Positions 35,209-44,488 of a stretch of DNA of 64,000 nt are shown piece by piece. A model generated the notes under the pieces. The model saw only the letters and a program-made list of their open reading frames with translations. It ran no database searches and had not been told where the DNA came from. Numbering within the stretch: the stretch's first letter is position 1; each line of letters starts with the position of its first letter. The DNA is taken from assembly GCA_019745325.1 (NCBI GenBank), contig JAIETK010000015.1, positions 1 through 64,000 on the forward strand, in the 5' to 3' direction. The stretch comes from Nitrosomonas sp. (GTDB lineage: Bacteria; Pseudomonadota; Gammaproteobacteria; Burkholderiales; Nitrosomonadaceae). A program made the position numbers and the translations under genes.

Positions 35209-37404
35209 ATGACGCAATACCAACTCTTCGCCACCACGCCGAAAGCGATGGAAGGCATACTCGCCAACGAAATCCAGGCACTCGGCGGACAAAACGTACA
35301 GCAGAAAATGGCCGGGGCGGCATTTCAAGGCGATTTGGCGATGGCCTACCAAGCCTGCTTATGGTTGCGCACCGCCAGTCGCGTGTTATTGCTGCTCAGC
35401 AGTTTCGAAGTAAAATCGCAGCAGGATCTCTACGATGGCGTGCAACGCATCGACTGGTCGGAACATCTGAACGCTGACGACAGTTTGGCGGTATCGTTCA
35501 ACAGCAAGAATAATCCGGCGATCAACAACACCCATTTCGGCGCGCTCAAAGTCAAGGACGCCATTGTCGATCAAATGCGCGCCAAGTTCGGCAGCCGCCC
35601 CAATGTCGATACCGAGTACCCCAACATCCGCGTCAACGTCTATCTGCACAACGATACCGCGCAACTGAGCCTGGATTTATCCGGCGAAAGTTCGCATAAA
35701 CGCGGTTACCGTGAAGTCAGTATCGCCGCGCCGATCAAGGAAAATCTGGCGGCGGCGATTTTGCTGCGCGCCGGTTGGCCGGACATCGCCGCGCAAGGCG
35801 GTTCATTGCTCGATCCGATGTGCGGTTCCGGCACCTTGCTGGTGGAAGGCGCGCTGATCGCCGCCGATATCGCGCCGGGGTTATTGCGCGACTATTTCGG
35901 TTTTCTCGGTTGGAAGCAGCATAATCCTGCGCTCTGGCAAGCCTTGCTGGACGATGCGCAGAAAAGGCGCGAAGCCGGTTTGAGTAAATTGCCGGTCATC
36001 GCCGGATTCGACCAAGACCGCCGCACCGTTACCACCGCGTTGCAGCACATCGAGAACGCCGGGTTGGCGGGCAAAATTCACATCGAGAAACGCAATATTG
36101 CGGATGCCGCTGCCGCTTTGAGCTGGCCGAAAGGATTGATCGTCTGTAACCCGCCGTACGGCGAGCGGCTGGGCGATGAAGAAGAAACCGCGGCGTTGTA
36201 CCGGGAATTCGGTGAGGTGCTTAAGCAGCGCTTTACCGGCTGGCAAGCGGCGATCATCATCGGCAACCCGGAGCTGGGGTTCCGCCTCGGCATCCGCTCG
36301 CAAAAGCCGGTGACATTATTCAATGGCGCGTTGGAATGCAAGTTATTGCGGTTGAACATTGAAGAAAGCGCATTTTTTGAACCGAAAGCCAAATCGCAGC
36401 AGGAGCGTATCGAACACATCAGCCGCCGCGCGCAAACAGAGTCAGTCGACAGTCATGCGGAGATGTTTGCCAACCGCTTGCGCAAAAACCTGAAGAAACT
36501 GAGCAAATGGGCTGAGAAAAACCGTATCGACTGTTACCGGCTGTATGACGCCGATCTGCCGGAATACGCCGTTGCGGTCGATGTTTATCATGGCGATCAG
36601 ACCTGGGTTAACGTGCAGGAGTACGAACCGCCCAAAACGATCGATCCGGCCAAGGCTAATCAGCGGCTGGCTGGAGCACTGCGGGAAATCGCCAGGGTGC
36701 TCGAGATTCCGGCGGAACAAGTATTTCTTAAAATCCGCCGCAAGCAGAAAAGTACCGATCAATACGAAAAGCTCGGCCATTCACGCCACTTTCATGTGGT
36801 GCAAGAAGGCGGTTGCAAGTTTTGGGTGAATTTCGAAGATTATCTCGACACCGGCTTGTTTCTCGATCATCGCCCGGTACGTTTGCTGATTCAGCAACAA
36901 GCCAAGGGCAAGCGGTTCCTGAATTGTTTCGCATATACCGGCAGCGCGACGGTGCATGCCATCACCGGCGGCGCGGTGTCGAGTGTTACGGTGGATATGT
37001 CGAATACTTATCTGGAATGGGCTCAGCGGAATTTCACGCTGAACGGCATCCACGGCAATCACCAATTGATACGCGCCGATTGCATGGAATGGCTGGCCGG
37101 GCAAGCGAAAGCGAAACCCCGCCCGCAATTCGATCTGATTTTTCTCGATCCGCCGACGTTTTCCAATTCCAAACGCATGGACGAAGCATTCGATATCCAG
37201 AAAGACCATGTGCCGTTGATCCGCAATGCGGCGGCTTTGCTCGCACCGGGTGGCATTTTGTATTTTTCGACCAATTTCCGCCGCTTCAAAATGGATCAAG
37301 CCGCGCTGGCCGGTTTAGCCGTAGAAGACGTCAGTGCAAAACTGATTCCTGAGGATTTTGCGCGCGACGCGAGAATTCACTCTGTTTGGAAAATCACCCG
37401 CTAA
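35209..37404 (+). CDS. rlmL: Bifunctional 23S rRNA methyltransferase RlmKL
   Basis: 731 residues in the order THUMP domain (about 1-155), first Rossmann methyltransferase with DPMCGSGTLLVEGA and catalytic NPPYGERLG, then a second methyltransferase with NCFAYTGSATVHA and LDPPTFSNSKRM. The first module makes m2G2445 and the second m7G2069 in 23S rRNA, as in E. coli RlmL/RlmK; length is slightly above the 702 residues there. ATG 35209 is the start. Transcribed convergently with the PEP-CTERM gene. Confidence 0.95.
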   Translation: MTQYQLFATTPKAMEGILANEIQALGGQNVQQKMAGAAFQGDLAMAYQACLWLRTASRVLLLLSSFEVKSQQDLYDGVQRIDWSEHLNADDSLAVSFNSKNNPAINNTHFGALKVKDAIVDQMRAKFGSRPNVDTEYPNIRVNVYLHNDTAQLSLDLSGESSHKRGYREVSIAAPIKENLAAAILLRAGWPDIAAQGGSLLDPMCGSGTLLVEGALIAADIAPGLLRDYFGFLGWKQHNPALWQALLDDAQKRREAGLSKLPVIAGFDQDRRTVTTALQHIENAGLAGKIHIEKRNIADAAAALSWPKGLIVCNPPYGERLGDEEETAALYREFGEVLKQRFTGWQAAIIIGNPELGFRLGIRSQKPVTLFNGALECKLLRLNIEESAFFEPKAKSQQERIEHISRRAQTESVDSHAEMFANRLRKNLKKLSKWAEKNRIDCYRLYDADLPEYAVAVDVYHGDQTWVNVQEYEPPKTIDPAKANQRLAGALREIARVLEIPAEQVFLKIRRKQKSTDQYEKLGHSRHFHVVQEGGCKFWVNFEDYLDTGLFLDHRPVRLLIQQQAKGKRFLNCFAYTGSATVHAITGGAVSSVTVDMSNTYLEWAQRNFTLNGIHGNHQLIRADCMEWLAGQAKAKPRPQFDLIFLDPPTFSNSKRMDEAFDIQKDHVPLIRNAAALLAPGGILYFSTNFRRFKMDQAALAGLAVEDVSAKLIPEDFARDARIHSVWKITR

Positions 37405-37433
37405 AAAAACAAACCCCGCACGAGGGCGGGGTT
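37402..37433 (-). terminator. Rho-independent terminator for the PEP-CTERM gene
   Basis: An 8-bp stem (AACCCCGC 37412-37419, GCGGGGTT 37426-37433) with a 6-base loop. On the reverse strand it is followed by TTTGTTTTTTTAG, a good U-tract, so it ends the leftward transcript. On the plus strand it lacks a U-tract but may still stop rlmKL transcription. Confidence 0.85.
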
Positions 37434-37458
37434 GCTGATCCAATAACGATTACTTCTT

Positions 37459-38166
37459 TTAAGCGTTTTGAGTTTTGCGGCGCGCCATGAAACCCAGCAA
37501 TCCCAAACCGGCCAATAGCATGGCGTAGGTTTCAGGTTCCGGAACAGCAGTGACTTGATCGAAATTGATATTATCGATACCGATGTTCCAATCGTTGTAG
37601 CCGAAACGGATCGAAATCGCTCCGCTATAAGTCAGATTGGGTGTAAATGTACTATACGAGCTACCCGCCCCTAAAACGGTAACCGGTGAATAATCGATCA
37701 AGGTGCTTTTGCTGTCGCCGTCGACAATACGCACCTGCGAGTCAGGATGATCCACCTTGAAGTATCCGGCCAAGTCGAAGCTGTTCAGGCGAATCGCCCA
37801 GCCCGGTTCCGGCACCAAGGTGATTTCCGCAAAGTGATCTGCGCTGGTCACGCTGAATGCAACATTGGCCAAATCGCCGTAATTGAAGTCCCAAAAATCG
37901 AGATGATTGTACGCCACTGTATCCGTGCTGATTTGCCAGGTGCGGTATTCGGTGGTGACGTTCGGCGTATAGCCGTTACCCATCGAATAAGATCCCACCG
38001 CATCGCTGGCGGCATTGACGTTATCGCCGTAAGCACCGGGGATATCACCATAATTACCCACTGCCGGGTCCAAATCGAACGTCAAAATGGTCGCTTGCGC
38101 GGAAACGGCGAAGAATGCGCCTGTACTCAGCAGCAACGTGCTTGAAATAAGCGAACGAGTTTTCAT
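37459..38166 (-). CDS. PEP-CTERM sorting-domain secreted protein
   Basis: 235 residues. A signal peptide (about 1-26, ending AQA) is followed by a beta-rich body and, at the end, the PEP-CTERM sorting signal: VPEPETYAMLLAGLGLLGF followed by ARRKTQ. Such proteins are processed by an exosortase at the membrane and are linked to extracellular polysaccharide or biofilm. No exosortase is in the window. The body is not assigned to a specific enzyme family. Confidence 0.92.
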   Translation of the reverse strand: MKTRSLISSTLLLSTGAFFAVSAQATILTFDLDPAVGNYGDIPGAYGDNVNAASDAVGSYSMGNGYTPNVTTEYRTWQISTDTVAYNHLDFWDFNYGDLANVAFSVTSADHFAEITLVPEPGWAIRLNSFDLAGYFKVDHPDSQVRIVDGDSKSTLIDYSPVTVLGAGSSYSTFTPNLTYSGAISIRFGYNDWNIGIDNINFDQVTAVPEPETYAMLLAGLGLLGFMARRKTQNA

Positions 38167-38551
38167 TGTATCTTTCTCCTCATGTTTTTCGTGTAACGAG
38201 CATGTTTCGGATTGTCCAGGTAACGGGAAGCGGCTCGAACATCATCGTCCGATTACATTCAGTAACAACCATTCCACCACTTGCGGCACATGCCCAGCTT
38301 CGCGATGCTCGTGTCAGAAGTATATTCAATCCCGTTAAACTTCACAAACTGAAACTATGTTTATCAAAAAGAAAATGCTTAATAAACATAGTTATGAATG
38401 ATAGTTTCTCGAACCGACCAGCCGCTATAGTTGATGCATCCTTTTTTTCCAGGACATTTGTCATAGCGGTTCCGCCGGTTTTTAAATCATATGGTATAGT
38501 GCAAACGGCATTGCATGTCGCCACTCCGTTAACACACTGTGGAGGATCAAG
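38167..38551. other. Divergent intergenic region before the TetR-like gene
   Basis: 385 bases carrying control sequences of two divergent genes. It includes the 12-bp inverted repeat described separately. A TATAGT hexamer at 38495-38500 is a possible -10 box for the regulator gene, which has GTGGAGGATCAAG before its ATG. No gene was found. Confidence 0.45.
38353..38393. repeat. 12-bp perfect inverted repeat
   Basis: AACTATGTTTAT (38353-38364) and ATAAACATAGTT (38382-38393) with a 17-base A-rich loop, lying between two divergent genes about 160 bases before the TetR-like start. It could be an operator pair or an RNA hairpin; there is no direct evidence for either. Confidence 0.6.
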
Positions 38552-39268
38552 ATGAAGAAAAGCAGACTTGATTTACGTGAAGCAATTGTTGATACGGCAG
38601 TAACCATCGCGGAACGCTCGAACTGGGAATCGGTTCGATTGTTCGATGTCGCGGCGGAGCTCGATATTACGCTGGACGATATCCGCGCCCATTTCCGCGA
38701 AAAAGAGGACCTGGTCGATGCCTGGTTCGACCGCGCCGACAGCCGGATGCTTAAAGCCGCCGAAACTGTGGAATTTCTATCCCTGCCGCCACGCGAACGC
38801 TTGCAATTGCTCATCATGGCGTGGCTCGATGCGCTGGCCGCGCATCGCAAAGTTACGCGGCAAATGATCGGCGGCAAACTGGAACCCGGTCACTTGCATA
38901 TTCAAATTCCCGCCATCCTGCGCGTCAGCCGCACTGTGCAATGGATGCGCGAAGCCGCGCAACGCGACGCCACCTATGTGCGCCGCGCTCTGGAAGAAAC
39001 CGCGTTGACGACGATCTACCTGGCGACGTTTGCTTACTGGATGCAGGATGATTCGGAAAATTCGCAAAATACCCGCGATTTCCTGGCACACAAGCTTAAA
39101 TATGCCGAATCGCTCGATCACTGGGTATACGGAAATCCTCGCAATGAAACCGCAGACAGCCCCGATACCGGTTCCGAATCGCAGGCAGCCGCTGAAATCG
39201 CCGGCGTGCACGAATCTCCACCCCTCACCCTAGTCATCTCCCCGGAATCCCGGTCAAACTCGGGTTAA
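38552..39268 (+). CDS. TetR-like transcriptional regulator
   Basis: 238 residues. The N-terminal 60 residues (DLREAIVDTAVTIAERSNW, LFDVAAELDITLDDIRAHF, EKEDLVDAWFDRAD) fit a TetR helix-turn-helix. The helical C-terminal domain (65-190) is shared with a group of proteobacterial TetR/COQ9-like proteins, and the last 45 residues look disordered. It ends 3 bases before the next gene, so they probably form an operon. The ligand and targets are unknown. Confidence 0.75.
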   Translation: MKKSRLDLREAIVDTAVTIAERSNWESVRLFDVAAELDITLDDIRAHFREKEDLVDAWFDRADSRMLKAAETVEFLSLPPRERLQLLIMAWLDALAAHRKVTRQMIGGKLEPGHLHIQIPAILRVSRTVQWMREAAQRDATYVRRALEETALTTIYLATFAYWMQDDSENSQNTRDFLAHKLKYAESLDHWVYGNPRNETADSPDTGSESQAAAEIAGVHESPPLTLVISPESRSNSG

Positions 39269-39271
39269 ATA

Positions 39272-40309
39272 TTGGATCCGCTCACCCACGCGCTAAGCGG
39301 CGCGTTGCTGGCCCGCGCTACGGCAACGGCGCCAGCGCGCTTGCCGTTGCGCTGGCAAATCACAGCGGGCTTTACCGCTGCCGCTTTTCCGGACATCGAT
39401 CTGATCCTGCGGCTGATCGACACCATTACTTATTTAAACTGGCATCAAGGTCCGACGCATTCATTGATCTTGCTACCGGTATGGGCCTGGTTGCTGGCTT
39501 GGTTGTTTTCCAGACTCAGCCGCGGACGTTTTGGCTGGCGGTTGTTTTATCAACCCGCCTGTCTCGGTCTCACCATCCACATCGCCGGGGATTTGATCAC
39601 TTCGTATGGCTTGATGCTGTTCGCGCCATTCTCAACTGAGCGATATTCGCTGCCGCTGGTATTTGTCATTGATCCGTGGTTCAGTTTGATCATCACCGCC
39701 GGTCTGATTGCTTCATGGCGCTATCCGCAACACAGGATCCCTGCTGTCGCGGCATTGCTCGTGTTATGCGGTTATGTCATCTTCTTGTTCACGCTGCATC
39801 AGCAAGCCGCCACCATCGCCAGCCGGTATATCGAATCCCAGGCCATTTCAAGTCCTCAGATCGATCTGTTGCCGCAACCGCTGTCGCCGTTTCACTGGAA
39901 AATCATCATCCGCAACCGCGAAACCTATCATATCGCCGATATTGATCTATCAGCTTCCACTGAAAAACGGCAAACCGGTACATGGCTCCTGCCAAGAATG
40001 GCTATCGCCTACCGCCCGGTTGCGGAAAACAATTGGAAAATTCAGCAACAATTCGGCAGCGATCCCACCCGCGCAACCCTGCTTCGCGAAGCCTGGCTGG
40101 CGGCCGCTTTCACGCCATTCCGCGCCTTCGCGCAGTTTCCGGTTTTAGATTCCGTGGATGTGCAAAGGCAGGAATTTTGCGCCTGGTTCTACGACCTGCG
40201 CTTTCAATTCCCGGAACTGCCGCCATCGTTCCGCTACGGTGTCTGTCGAGAAAACGATCAAGCCGATTGGCGGATGATGCGGCAACGGGGATTGTTTTAT
40301 ATTGACTGA
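39272..40309 (+). CDS. Membrane-bound metal-dependent hydrolase, YdjM/DUF457 family
   Basis: 345 residues from TTG 39272. Family motifs are MDPLTHALSGALLARA, FPDIDLILRLID, LNWHQGPTHSL and TIHIAGDLITSYG, which hold the conserved His and Asp residues. About five membrane helices are followed by a soluble C-terminal domain (about 190-345) of unknown role. YdjM relatives are inner-membrane proteins, sometimes LexA-controlled. The substrate is not known. Confidence 0.85.
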   Translation: MDPLTHALSGALLARATATAPARLPLRWQITAGFTAAAFPDIDLILRLIDTITYLNWHQGPTHSLILLPVWAWLLAWLFSRLSRGRFGWRLFYQPACLGLTIHIAGDLITSYGLMLFAPFSTERYSLPLVFVIDPWFSLIITAGLIASWRYPQHRIPAVAALLVLCGYVIFLFTLHQQAATIASRYIESQAISSPQIDLLPQPLSPFHWKIIIRNRETYHIADIDLSASTEKRQTGTWLLPRMAIAYRPVAENNWKIQQQFGSDPTRATLLREAWLAAAFTPFRAFAQFPVLDSVDVQRQEFCAWFYDLRFQFPELPPSFRYGVCRENDQADWRMMRQRGLFYID

Positions 40310-40347
40310 AAAAGCTCCTTGCCGATCATTGAATAACCAACATCTTT

Positions 40348-40767
40348 TTACGACAAAGCCGCATACCGGCAAATTTCCTGCGCAAACTGACGAAAATCCC
40401 GCAAAGAATTCCGGCAGATGGCATACACGATTTCCCAGTTGATCGCTTCATAGCTATGCACTGCAATGTTTCTGAAGCCAACGGCCTTTCTCAATCGTTC
40501 ACTGGTTTCTTGTGAAATCGCATCGAGTTCTTGCAACTTGGTAAAAACATCACCCATCGTTTGCGGCATCGGCTGATTGGCCGAACTAATGATATGGCTG
40601 CCAATATCCACGCTGATTTGCACGGCGCGGGTAAGGTTGACAACCAGAATATCTTGCAAATCGATATCGCGGATCAAACTGCCCGCATCCTTGGGCGTTT
40701 TATCCTCGATACGTTGGATGCAGCGCCGCAGCGATTCGAGTTTCTCGGCAATGATCACTTGATCCAT
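40348..40767 (-). CDS. HepT-like HEPN-domain toxin
   Basis: 139 residues, all helical, with the HEPN ribonuclease motif R-x4-H-x-Y at Arg99-His104-Tyr106 (FRNIAVHSYEAIN). HepT toxins cleave RNA and are silenced when the paired MNT enzyme attaches AMP to the motif tyrosine. It overlaps the MNT gene by 13 bases and follows it, the usual MntA-HepT order. Confidence 0.93.
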   Translation of the reverse strand: MDQVIIAEKLESLRRCIQRIEDKTPKDAGSLIRDIDLQDILVVNLTRAVQISVDIGSHIISSANQPMPQTMGDVFTKLQELDAISQETSERLRKAVGFRNIAVHSYEAINWEIVYAICRNSLRDFRQFAQEICRYAALS

Positions 40768-41219
40768 CGATTACGCCTTTCGGTGAGTATCCGCTGGTGC
40801 AATGGCAGAAAATCGGCAACATTCAGCAAATGCCGGTACAACATATTGCCATAGACAATATCGCTGCCAAACAAACGGATTCCTTCGAGAATCTGACCGG
40901 TAATCGGCTCAGGCACATGGTAGAGGTCAACGATATCGACCGGACGGCCGAATTTGGCGCCAACAGTCTGCATCAATTGCAATTTGAAATCCGCACTTAA
41001 CGGTTCTTGCGCCAAAATGCCGAGATCGATGTCGCTATCAGAGCGCACGTTGCCGCTTGCCTGAGAACCGAACAACAGCGCCAGCTTGATTTGCGGAAAT
41101 TGCATCAGCAATGCCGTCAATCGGTCCAAAAAATTCTGCTCTTGTCCTTCTTTAAGTCCGGAACGGACATTGGAACGTTGATTATTCATAAGACCAGTCT
41201 GTTGTGTCACGCCATTCAT
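40755..41219 (-). CDS. MntA-like nucleotidyltransferase antitoxin
   Basis: 154 residues (144 if the in-frame ATG at 41189 is used). The MNT motif GSQASGNVRSDSDID contains Gly51-Ser52 and Asp63-x-Asp65, with a third aspartate in RPVDIVDL. It should modify and neutralise the HEPN toxin encoded directly downstream. It starts only 9 bases after glnS ends on the same strand and may depend on glnS transcription. Confidence 0.92.
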   Translation of the reverse strand: MNGVTQQTGLMNNQRSNVRSGLKEGQEQNFLDRLTALLMQFPQIKLALLFGSQASGNVRSDSDIDLGILAQEPLSADFKLQLMQTVGAKFGRPVDIVDLYHVPEPITGQILEGIRLFGSDIVYGNMLYRHLLNVADFLPLHQRILTERRNRWIK

Positions 41220-41228
41220 TCATATTTT

Positions 41229-42935
41229 TTAAGACCCGGCAACCTTCCCCCACGAATCGCGCAACGTCACCGAACGGTTGAATACCGGCTTGCCGGGCTT
41301 CATGTCGATGCGGTCGGCGACGAAATAACCGTTGCGTTCGAACTGGAAGCTTTGCTCAGGCTGCGCATCGCACAAGGCCGGTTCGACGTAGGCGGTAATG
41401 ATTTGTTTGGAATCGGGATTCAACGCGATTTTGTAGTCCTTGCCGCCGCTGTCCGGGTGCGGATCGCTGAACAGGCGGTCGTACAGGCGCACTTCCGCGG
41501 TATGCGCATGGCTGGCGGAAAGCCAGTGGATATTGCCTTTGACCTTGCGGCTGTCGGCGCCTGACGTGCCGCTTTTGGTATCGGGATCGTAGGTGCAGTG
41601 AATCGCTTCGATTTCACCTTGGGCATTTTTGTCGATGCCGACGCATTTAATCAGGTAGGCGTAACGCAACCGCACTTCCGCGCCCGGCGACAAACGGAAA
41701 TAGCCTTTAGCGGGTACTTCCATGAAATCGTCGCGTTCGATATACAGCACTTTGGACAGCGGAACGGTACGCTTGCCCCACTCCGGTTTTTGCGGATGAT
41801 CGGGTGCGAAGCAATCTTCTTGCTGTCCTTCAGGGTAATTGTCGATGATCAACTTCAACGGCTTGAGAATGGCGATGCGGCGCGGCGCATGTTCGTTCAA
41901 GTCTTCGCGCAGGCAGTCTTCCAGCACGGTCATGTCGATCCACGAATCCGCCTTGCTGATGCCGATGCGCTCGGCAAACAGCCGGATCGCGCGCGGCGTA
42001 AACCCGCGGCGGCGCACGCCGGCCAAGGTGCTCAAACGCGGGTCGTCCCAGCCGTCGACCAGTTTATTCTCCACCAGCTCGATCAGCTTGCGCTTGCTCA
42101 TCACGGTATACGTCAAATTAAGCCGGGCAAACTCGATCTGCTGCGGATGGCACGGCACTTTATCCGCCAACTGATCCAGCACCCAATCGTACAACGGGCG
42201 GTGATCTTCAAATTCCAGCGTGCACAACGAGTGCGTGATGCGTTCCAACGCATCGGAAATACAATGGGTGTAATCGTACATCGGATAAATACACCAACGG
42301 TCGCCGGTACGCTGATGATGCACGTGACGGATGCGGTAAATCACCGGATCGCGCATGTTAATGTTGGGCGATGCCATGTCGATTTTGGCGCGCAGCACGT
42401 ACTGGCCATCCGGAAATTCACCGGCTTTCATGCGGCGGAATAATTCGAGATTTTCCTCGACCGGGCGATCGCGGTAAGGGCTGTTTTTGCCGGGGCTGGT
42501 CAAAGTACCGCGGTATTCCCGGATTTCCTCGGCGGTTAGGCTTTCGACGTAGGCTTTGCCTTGCGTAATCAGATATTCGGCGAATTCGTAAAGCTGGTCA
42601 AAATAATCCGATGAATAATACTGATGTTTGCCCCAATCGAAGCCCAACCAAGATACGCTATCGCAGATTGAGTCGACATATTCCTGCGCTTCCTTCTCCG
42701 GGTTGGTATCGTCGAAGCGTAAATGACACACGCCGTTATAATCATGGGCAATACCGAAATTCAAACAAATGCTCTTGGCATGACCGATGTGCAAATAACC
42801 GTTCGGTTCCGGCGGGAAACGCGTTTCCACCCGCCCACTCCATTTGCCGGTACGGTTATCGTCATCAATAATGTTGCGAATGAAATTGGTCGGAGCTGTC
42901 TCAGCGGCGGAATGGTTTTTGGATTTCTCGTTCAA
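41229..42935 (-). CDS. glnS: Glutaminyl-tRNA synthetase
   Basis: 568 residues from TTG 42935; no ATG is available nearby. The class I signatures are [15 protein letters not shown] (HIGH) and VMSKRKL (KMSKS type). The catalytic domain is followed by the two anticodon-binding beta-barrels, ending at residue 568. It charges tRNA-Gln with glutamine and ATP in the cytoplasm. The mntA-hepT pair follows directly. Confidence 0.97.
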   Translation of the reverse strand: MNEKSKNHSAAETAPTNFIRNIIDDDNRTGKWSGRVETRFPPEPNGYLHIGHAKSICLNFGIAHDYNGVCHLRFDDTNPEKEAQEYVDSICDSVSWLGFDWGKHQYYSSDYFDQLYEFAEYLITQGKAYVESLTAEEIREYRGTLTSPGKNSPYRDRPVEENLELFRRMKAGEFPDGQYVLRAKIDMASPNINMRDPVIYRIRHVHHQRTGDRWCIYPMYDYTHCISDALERITHSLCTLEFEDHRPLYDWVLDQLADKVPCHPQQIEFARLNLTYTVMSKRKLIELVENKLVDGWDDPRLSTLAGVRRRGFTPRAIRLFAERIGISKADSWIDMTVLEDCLREDLNEHAPRRIAILKPLKLIIDNYPEGQQEDCFAPDHPQKPEWGKRTVPLSKVLYIERDDFMEVPAKGYFRLSPGAEVRLRYAYLIKCVGIDKNAQGEIEAIHCTYDPDTKSGTSGADSRKVKGNIHWLSASHAHTAEVRLYDRLFSDPHPDSGGKDYKIALNPDSKQIITAYVEPALCDAQPEQSFQFERNGYFVADRIDMKPGKPVFNRSVTLRDSWGKVAGS

Positions 42936-43229
42936 AGCGGGTCTCTCGCAAGTGGTAATGATGCTTTCTTTTTAATTATAATTTGCTTTGATTCGTTTGA
43001 TCTACTGGAAGCTGCACAATCCATTTGCAATAGAAATCTAAATATCTGTTTTATATCATTACATACAAACGAAAAACCTTTACCAATCCATGACAAAACT
43101 TTCGCTATACTCTGGATAATCGATACTTAGTAATCGATACTTAGTAATGCCGTAGAAATTGTAGACAACATGCTTTCAATCTCTGTATAGTATAAATTGT
43201 TTAAACAACTTTTCATGAGGAGATAGAAA
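42936..43229. other. AT-rich divergent region with a 14-bp tandem repeat
   Basis: 294 bases between glnS and the PIG-L gene. It contains two perfect copies of TAATCGATACTTAG (43117-43130, 43131-43144) followed by a third TAAT. Upstream of the PIG-L gene, GTATAGTATAAAT (from 43184) could carry a -10 box, and ATGAGGAGATAGAAA is the ribosome site. No gene recognised. Confidence 0.5.
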
Positions 43230-44441
43230 ATGAACTTAATGCGATTTCTTTCATTTCTAGTTCTAAGTATTTTTTCTTGTATGTTATCTGGACGAGCAAC
43301 AGCAGCTTTACCTCAAGGTTTTATAGATCAAGTAGTTCTCCAGAATAATATATGGACTATTAAAGGCTGGGCATGTCAACCCTACTTAGGAAGCGCAATC
43401 AAAGTTCAAGCATACCTGAATAATGTAGCAGTTGGTGTTCCGATTAATACTAATCAACCAGCAGAAGTTGCAATCCATACTGCATGCGGGACAAATATAA
43501 CTTCTGGCATTAAATACCGTTTTGAAATTGCATTGAATTCAATTTCATCATTAAGTGGGCAATCTATAAAAGTTAATGCGGTAGGTCCTGGTGGTACAGT
43601 AGCATTAAACAGATCGAATCAATTTGGATTACCTAGTAATAGTCAAACTCCTGATAAAGTTCTTGCAGCTGCCAATCGAATTCTGCTCATCATTGCCCAC
43701 CAAGACGATGAAATTTTATTTTCACCATTTCTAGGTCGATATTGTGGCTCAAAAACTTGCAAAATTGTAACCGCAACTAACGACTCTGTGCGAGCGGGAG
43801 AATGGCCTGTTTCCATGGGAAAATTTCCTGCACAAAGCTCTCTTGGTGGTTTCAGTTGGAATAGCCCAAACGAACGACCAAGTGTTGTTTTAAGTAAATG
43901 GAATAATGAAGCAGCTAGTCTTGGTTTTATCAACATGAACAATATTATTAAGCTTGAAATTGATAATTTCCGTCCAGATGTAATTTTGACTTTTGACCCC
44001 CGACATGGATCCAGCTGCCATTCAGAACACCGTGCTGTCGGTGAAGCAGTTAGACTAGGAGTTGCAGCATATACTGGAACAAATTTTCCAGATAAATCGA
44101 AATTATTTTTCTTAACTACTCGCAGGGTTGATGGCCTTACAGAAAATGGTTCACCATATACAGCCTTGGTTCCAATCGCACCTATTGATAAAAATAGTGT
44201 GGTCTATAGTGCAAATGACTTTATTTCTACCGCCAAGGGAACGGGTTGGGAATTTCTAATAAACCTTATGAGGACTTATCCTTCACAATTCTCACTTGCA
44301 TCAGTAAATGCTGCTTTAAATACAAACTCATTGGAAAGAACAACAGCGTTTCAACGTGTAACTAATTATTCTCCGACCGATTCCAGATATACTGATGCAT
44401 ATTTGTACGATCCAGCATTCGTAAAGTGCCCTCCTTGGTAA
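43230..44441 (+). CDS. Secreted PIG-L-family deacetylase with N-terminal beta domain
   Basis: 403 residues. A signal peptide ends near ATAA (about residue 26). Residues 30-125 form a beta-rich domain (WTIKGWACQPYLGSAIKVQAYL) seen in various extracellular proteins. From about 145 comes a PIG-L/LmbE domain with AHQDDE (156-161, for the usual AHPDDE) and the later CHSEHRAVG that completes the zinc site. It probably deacetylates an N-acetylglucosamine-containing surface glycan. The region is AT-richer than neighbouring core genes, and a glycosyltransferase follows 47 bases on. Confidence 0.82.
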   Translation: MNLMRFLSFLVLSIFSCMLSGRATAALPQGFIDQVVLQNNIWTIKGWACQPYLGSAIKVQAYLNNVAVGVPINTNQPAEVAIHTACGTNITSGIKYRFEIALNSISSLSGQSIKVNAVGPGGTVALNRSNQFGLPSNSQTPDKVLAAANRILLIIAHQDDEILFSPFLGRYCGSKTCKIVTATNDSVRAGEWPVSMGKFPAQSSLGGFSWNSPNERPSVVLSKWNNEAASLGFINMNNIIKLEIDNFRPDVILTFDPRHGSSCHSEHRAVGEAVRLGVAAYTGTNFPDKSKLFFLTTRRVDGLTENGSPYTALVPIAPIDKNSVVYSANDFISTAKGTGWEFLINLMRTYPSQFSLASVNAALNTNSLERTTAFQRVTNYSPTDSRYTDAYLYDPAFVKCPPW

Positions 44442-44488
44442 CTTCTCTCCGACCGATGAGCAAATTTAATTTTTTTATCTAAAGAAAA

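Noticed and set aside
41598-42443. 281-codon plus-strand frame
   Set aside because: Long only because it is antisense to glnS in GC-rich DNA; glnS is unmistakable on the other strand.
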